Assembly (NCBI RefSeq): GCF_003418935.1
Contig: NZ_QVMT01000001.1
Span: 1,094,063-1,158,062, forward strand
Direction: 5' to 3'
DNA from: Emticicia sp. C21
Lineage (GTDB): Bacteria; Bacteroidota; Bacteroidia; Cytophagales; Spirosomataceae
DNA length: 64,000 bases
Shown: in pieces, positions 60,848 through 64,000 of the stretch
Position numbering within the stretch: the first letter of the stretch is position 1
Layout: each line of letters begins with the position of its first letter
The notes under the pieces: model-generated
Told to the model about the DNA's origin: nothing
Database searches by the model: none
Seen by the model: only the letters and a program-made list of their open reading frames with translations
Position numbers and translations under genes: made by a program

Positions 60848-60879
60848 TCACTCATTCACACAATCACACAATCACTCAT
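60848..60879. repeat. 8-bp direct repeats TCACTCAT, TCACACAA, TCACACAA, TCACTCAT
   Basis: Four consecutive units abut the stop codon of the minus-strand Gfo/Idh gene, so in its mRNA the repeat follows the stop at once. Same units as 18975-19006. Confidence 0.85.
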
Positions 60880-61886
60880 TAGATTTTCTTCACCGCCTCA
60901 ATAATCTTCATCTGCTCTATAATCTGTTCGGGTTTGATGAATTGGTCTTTGCTTTCGGCGATAGTTTCGTAGAGGTTCTGGAATAAAAGACCCCAGTTGC
61001 CGGGTTCAGTGTCTACATGTCCTTTGAAAGATACGCCGTTGATTTCTGCATTCAATATGCCGCTATTCGCCTTAGATTCTATGCCAAAGCCCTCCATGCT
61101 GGGCATTAATCCGGCTTTGAGGTTATCTTCCTGTACATCCAGGCCATATTTTATAAACGAGCCTTTCGTGCCATGTATCACATATCTTGGGCCTTCTTCT
61201 CTCACCAGAAGGCTTGATTTAAGGGTGACCTTTAATTTACCATAATCAAGTCTGATGTCAAAAGCATCATCAATTTCTGAGCCTTCGCGTTGAACATAAG
61301 TTTCTCCCCAGACATTTTTCGGTGCACCAAAAAGTGTGATAGTCTGGTCGATGATGTGGGCTCCTAAATCATAGAGAATGCCATTGGCAGGACTTACTAC
61401 TTCTTTCCATCTCTTAGGATTCAGCACAGGTTTATATCGATCATAATGAGCTTCGTAGCTGATTAATTCACCTAATATGCCACTATCTACTACTTTTCTT
61501 ACGGTTCTGAAATCACCATCGAAACGTCTGTTCTGGAAAATGTATACTACTTTATTCTTTTCCTTAGCCAACGCAACGATTTCTTCTGCTTCCGCTACTG
61601 TAGACGTGAAAGGTTTTTCTACCAGAATATGTTTGTTAGCATTCAGGCTTTTGATGGCTAATTCGTGGTGTGTTGAGCTTGGTGTGCAGATGCTTACCAA
61701 ATCAATTTCAGCGTCGGCCAATACTTCATCAATATGTTTGGCTACGCTTACACTAGGAAAAATAGCGCGTGGGTCCTGACTATTGCAAACAACGGTCTTT
61801 AAACGGAAATTCGGATTAGCTTCAAAGAAAGGGGCTTGCAGATATCTGCCTGATAATCCAAAACCTACTAAGGCTACGTTAATCAT
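60879..61886 (-). CDS. Gfo/Idh/MocA-family NAD(P)-dependent oxidoreductase
   Basis: 335 residues from MINVALVGFGLSGRYLQAPFF; the longer open frame upstream would read through the thrC terminator, so the internal Met is chosen. Rossmann motif VALVGFGLSG (4-13), then CTPSSTHHELAIKSLNANKHILVEKPF with the EKP motif, and a C-terminal alpha/beta domain with NPKRWKEVVSPANGILYDLGAHIIDQTITLFG, containing the D-x-x-x-H catalytic pair. It resembles the YdgJ/scyllo-inositol dehydrogenase-like subgroup. Substrate is probably a sugar or inositol. It follows thrC but has its own region. Confidence 0.92.
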   Translation of the reverse strand: MINVALVGFGLSGRYLQAPFFEANPNFRLKTVVCNSQDPRAIFPSVSVAKHIDEVLADAEIDLVSICTPSSTHHELAIKSLNANKHILVEKPFTSTVAEAEEIVALAKEKNKVVYIFQNRRFDGDFRTVRKVVDSGILGELISYEAHYDRYKPVLNPKRWKEVVSPANGILYDLGAHIIDQTITLFGAPKNVWGETYVQREGSEIDDAFDIRLDYGKLKVTLKSSLLVREEGPRYVIHGTKGSFIKYGLDVQEDNLKAGLMPSMEGFGIESKANSGILNAEINGVSFKGHVDTEPGNWGLLFQNLYETIAESKDQFIKPEQIIEQMKIIEAVKKI

Positions 61887-61929
61887 GATTCTTAGAGAAT
61901 AAGGTTGTAAATGATGGGCTAAATTAAGT

Positions 61930-61967
61930 AAAAAAGCCTTGTTGTATAAATACAGCAAGGCTTTTTT
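61930..61967 (-). terminator. Terminator of thrC
   Basis: 12-bp stem AAAAAAGCCTTG/CAAGGCTTTTTT, 24 bp beyond the thrC stop on the minus strand, with T-runs both sides. Confidence 0.85.
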
Positions 61968-61990
61968 ATAATACTAATTTGACTTATCTG

Positions 61991-63310
61991 TTAAGCCTTT
62001 GAGAAAGCTTTTACTATTGTTTGTTTAAACTCATCGTAGTCGGTGCTTATTCTGGTAGCTTGTTTTTCTTTATCTAATAAGGCCGACAATCTTTCAGGAA
62101 TGGTTTGCTCGCCGATTACTTCCTCTACCACATCGAGGAATTTGGCATAGTGGGCTGTTGATAAAAATACACCCGTTACGGGTTGGTCAAGGGTTTTAAT
62201 ATAATCCTGCAGACCCAGATAAGCCACAGCTGTATGCGGACACATCACATAACCTGTGCGCTCGTATACCACACGCATAGCATTACGGGTTTCGGTGTCT
62301 GAATAGAAATAGCCTTTCAGCATTTTCTGCATGACTGCTAAATCATTATCAAACAAAGCCTGCATACGTGGGAAATTGCTTGGATTTCCTACATCCATTG
62401 CATTAGAGATGGTTGATAATGATGGGCTAATGGGTTCGTAAATACCTGATTCGAGATACTCAGGAACTACTTTATTGACATTGGTAGCAGCTACAAACTG
62501 TTTGACAGGCATACCCATACGCCAGGCAATGATTCCGGCACTTAAGTTGCCGAAGTTACCACTAGGTACAGATATTACCAATTCGTTCGCCAGACCCTTT
62601 TTCTTCAATTGCGCATAGGCATTCACATAATAAAATGCCTGTGGAATGAGACGGGCAATGTTGATAGAATTTGCCGAAGCTAAAGAGAATAGGGATGTTA
62701 ACTCTTTATCTAAAAACGCCTGTTTAACCAGTTTCTGACAATCATCAAAAGTACCTTCCACTTCCAGTGCACTTACATTTTTGCCGAGAGTAGTCAATTG
62801 TTTTTCCTGAATGTCGCTTACTTTGCCGCTTGGGTAAAGAATAGTGACATCAATATTAGGTGTCTGATAAAACCCTTGTGCTACTGCTCCACCCGTATCG
62901 CCTGAAGTTGCTACCAGAATATGTATCTGTTTTTCAGATTTTTGCAGGAAGTACGACATCAAAGCAGCCATGAATCTGGCACCAAAATCTTTGAATGCCA
63001 TGGATGGGCCATGAAACAACTCAAGGCAATAAGTATCGTCTTCTACCTCTACCAAAGGAGCCGGAAAATCAATGGCTTTGTTTACTAAATCTTTTAAATC
63101 ATCGGCAGGCACATCATCGCCAATTAAGGCATGGGCTATTTCGTAAGCAATTTCCTGTAGGCTTAGATTAGCTACATTATCCCAGAACGATGGTGGTAAT
63201 TTTGGGATTGAGGTAGGCATATATAGGCCATTGTCAGGGGGTAATCCACGGAAAATGGCTTCTTCCAAGGCTACATCAGGGCTTTGATGTTTGGTACTGT
63301 ATAATTGCAT
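61991..63310 (-). CDS. thrC: Threonine synthase
   Basis: 439 residues starting MQLYSTKHQSPDVALEEAIFRGLPPDNGLYMP; the longer frame upstream (16 more codons) reads repeat DNA. It converts O-phosphohomoserine to threonine with PLP. The PLP lysine is Lys107 in HGPSMAFKDFGARF. Other motifs are VATSGDTGGAVAQGF, VSVPSGNFGNLSAGIIAWRMG and DVGNPSNFPRM. The N-terminal extended domain marks it as the E. coli-like long form. It lies between a MITE-like repeat and the Gfo/Idh gene. Confidence 0.96.
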   Translation of the reverse strand: MQLYSTKHQSPDVALEEAIFRGLPPDNGLYMPTSIPKLPPSFWDNVANLSLQEIAYEIAHALIGDDVPADDLKDLVNKAIDFPAPLVEVEDDTYCLELFHGPSMAFKDFGARFMAALMSYFLQKSEKQIHILVATSGDTGGAVAQGFYQTPNIDVTILYPSGKVSDIQEKQLTTLGKNVSALEVEGTFDDCQKLVKQAFLDKELTSLFSLASANSINIARLIPQAFYYVNAYAQLKKKGLANELVISVPSGNFGNLSAGIIAWRMGMPVKQFVAATNVNKVVPEYLESGIYEPISPSLSTISNAMDVGNPSNFPRMQALFDNDLAVMQKMLKGYFYSDTETRNAMRVVYERTGYVMCPHTAVAYLGLQDYIKTLDQPVTGVFLSTAHYAKFLDVVEEVIGEQTIPERLSALLDKEKQATRISTDYDEFKQTIVKAFSKA

Positions 63311-63342
63311 AGGGATGGTTGTCAGAAAATGATTTTGTCCAA

Positions 63343-63500
63343 TTTTGTAGAGACACAATGCATTGCGTCTTCAGGGGATTATCCTATTCTATAAATTTTA
63401 ATTGGGGAGGGATTTCTGAAAACCAAATATAGATTTTCGAATTTACAGACCAATGAAGACGCAATGCATTCGGTTGGTCGTCACCACGTCTCTACGAAAA
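63343..63500. mobile_element. MITE-like element, second copy of the GTAGAGAC family
   Basis: Starts TTTTGTAGAGAC and ends GTCTCTACGAAAA; AATGCATTGCGTCTTCA in the left part recurs inverted in the right part. The right part CAATGAAGACG and TACAGACCAAT match the element at 60671-60811. 158 bp, no ORF; it fills most of the gap between thrC and carA, so the thrC promoter lies in or beside it. Confidence 0.72.
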
Positions 63501-63601
63501 CAATAAATAATTGTTTGTCTCCCCTGTTTACAAATATAGGACGATTTGAAAAACCGTCCTATCAATTTATCTTTTCGCTTTTAATGCTACGCCCGAGCGT
63601 A

Positions 63602-64000
63602 TTATTTATCAAGCATTTTCACAAAATCATCAAATAAATATCTTGAATCATGAGGGCCTGGTGAGGCTTCCGGGTGATACTGAACCGAGAAAGCCGGTTT
63701 ATCTTTACGACGGATACCCTCAATTGTATTATCGTTCAGATTCACGTGTGTCAGTTCGATATTTTCATTGTTTCTTACCTCGTCCGGTTTTACGGCAAAA
63801 CCATGATTCTGAGAAGTCACCTCACAAAGACCTGTAATCAGGTTTTTAACCGGGTGATTCAAGCCACGGTGACCGTTTTTCATTTTGTAGGTATCAATAC
63901 CACTGGCCAGAGCCAATAGCTGATGTCCCAGGCAGATACCGAATACCGGTTTACCCTCTTCTACTACTTCTTTGATGGTCTCAACTGCATAAGGCATAGC
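63602..64000 (-). CDS. carA: Carbamoyl-phosphate synthase small (glutaminase) subunit, C-terminal part
   Basis: Frame open to the window edge, so only the last 132 residues are seen (full proteins are about 360-380). It holds the class I glutamine amidotransferase motifs: nucleophile Cys in [14 protein letters not shown], the carA-specific [16 protein letters not shown] and SQNHGFAV, and the catalytic His/Glu in [14 protein letters not shown]. The enzyme releases ammonia from glutamine for carbamoyl phosphate in arginine and pyrimidine synthesis. The large subunit gene is not in the window. Confidence 0.95.
   Translation of the reverse strand, partial: AMPYAVETIKEVVEEGKPVFGICLGHQLLALASGIDTYKMKNGHRGLNHPVKNLITGLCEVTSQNHGFAVKPDEVRNNENIELTHVNLNDNTIEGIRRKDKPAFSVQYHPEASPGPHDSRYLFDDFVKMLDK

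Overview
The window is a stretch of ordinary Bacteroidota chromosome, most likely from a Cytophagales/Spirosomataceae-type soil or freshwater bacterium. The reasons are: a SusC/SusD pair and further TonB-dependent receptors with carboxypeptidase-regulatory N-termini; DUF4249, DUF3127, DUF4230 and DUF3592 families; planctomycete-type cytochrome proteins (PSCyt1/DUF1549/DUF1553); AT-rich leaders without clear Shine-Dalgarno sites; and several TAnnTTTG sites 20-30 bp before start codons, the Bacteroidota -7 promoter element. No rRNA, tRNA, transposase, integrase or CRISPR array was found.

Layout. 1-3416: end of a SusC/SusD uptake operon with a third lipoprotein. 3524-5435: a cytochrome/copper-monooxygenase protein convergent with a redoxin. 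5621-8432: PhoD-type phosphatase, lipid kinase, NTF2-like protein. 8624-11942: three-gene molybdopterin oxidoreductase operon with its own dihaem cytochrome. 12178-15580: TonB receptor plus DUF4249 lipoprotein. 15668-18874: DUF3127 protein, lysA, glutaryl-CoA-dehydrogenase-like enzyme. 19040-25725: duplicated secreted proteins, DUF4230, miaA, GNAT, DJ-1/PfpI, cmk, FAD oxidoreductase. 25793-34892: barrel protein with a dead-peptidase-like N-terminus, membrane protein, phosphotransferase, AlkZ-like protein, and a subclass B1 metallo-beta-lactamase between two AraC regulators. 35027-41501: chemoreceptor-like sensor, glgB, rarA, GH127-like hydrolase. 41575-44376: four DUF3592 paralogues around an S1-like protein. 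44518-47661: GMC oxidoreductase with its small Tat subunit. 48464-53998: two near-identical PSCyt1/DUF1549/DUF1553 proteins. 54438-57356: a three-gene cassette (helical protein, membrane-anchored PspA-like protein, membrane-anchored Ppx/GppA-like actin-fold protein). 57525-64000: FtsX-type permease, Gfo/Idh oxidoreductase, thrC and truncated carA.

Two items look least described. The first is the 54.4-57.4 kb cassette, whose fold-level content (PspA/ESCRT-III-like membrane protein plus actin-fold ATPase) suggests membrane remodelling or stress sensing. The second is a pair of homologous non-coding elements in opposite orientation (29927-30493 and 47756-48273). Each has a conserved leader of about 110 bp followed by four copies of a bulged hairpin. 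The inner stem differs by a compensatory change between the two loci, which argues for a selected structure.

The intergenic DNA is rich in small repeat families: 8-bp direct repeats placed right at gene ends (4 loci), covarying 13-bp palindromes (5455-5603), a MITE-like family with GTAGAGAC ends (2 long copies, 3 short), and several perfect long-stem hairpins. All calls come from reading the sequence; no database search was possible.
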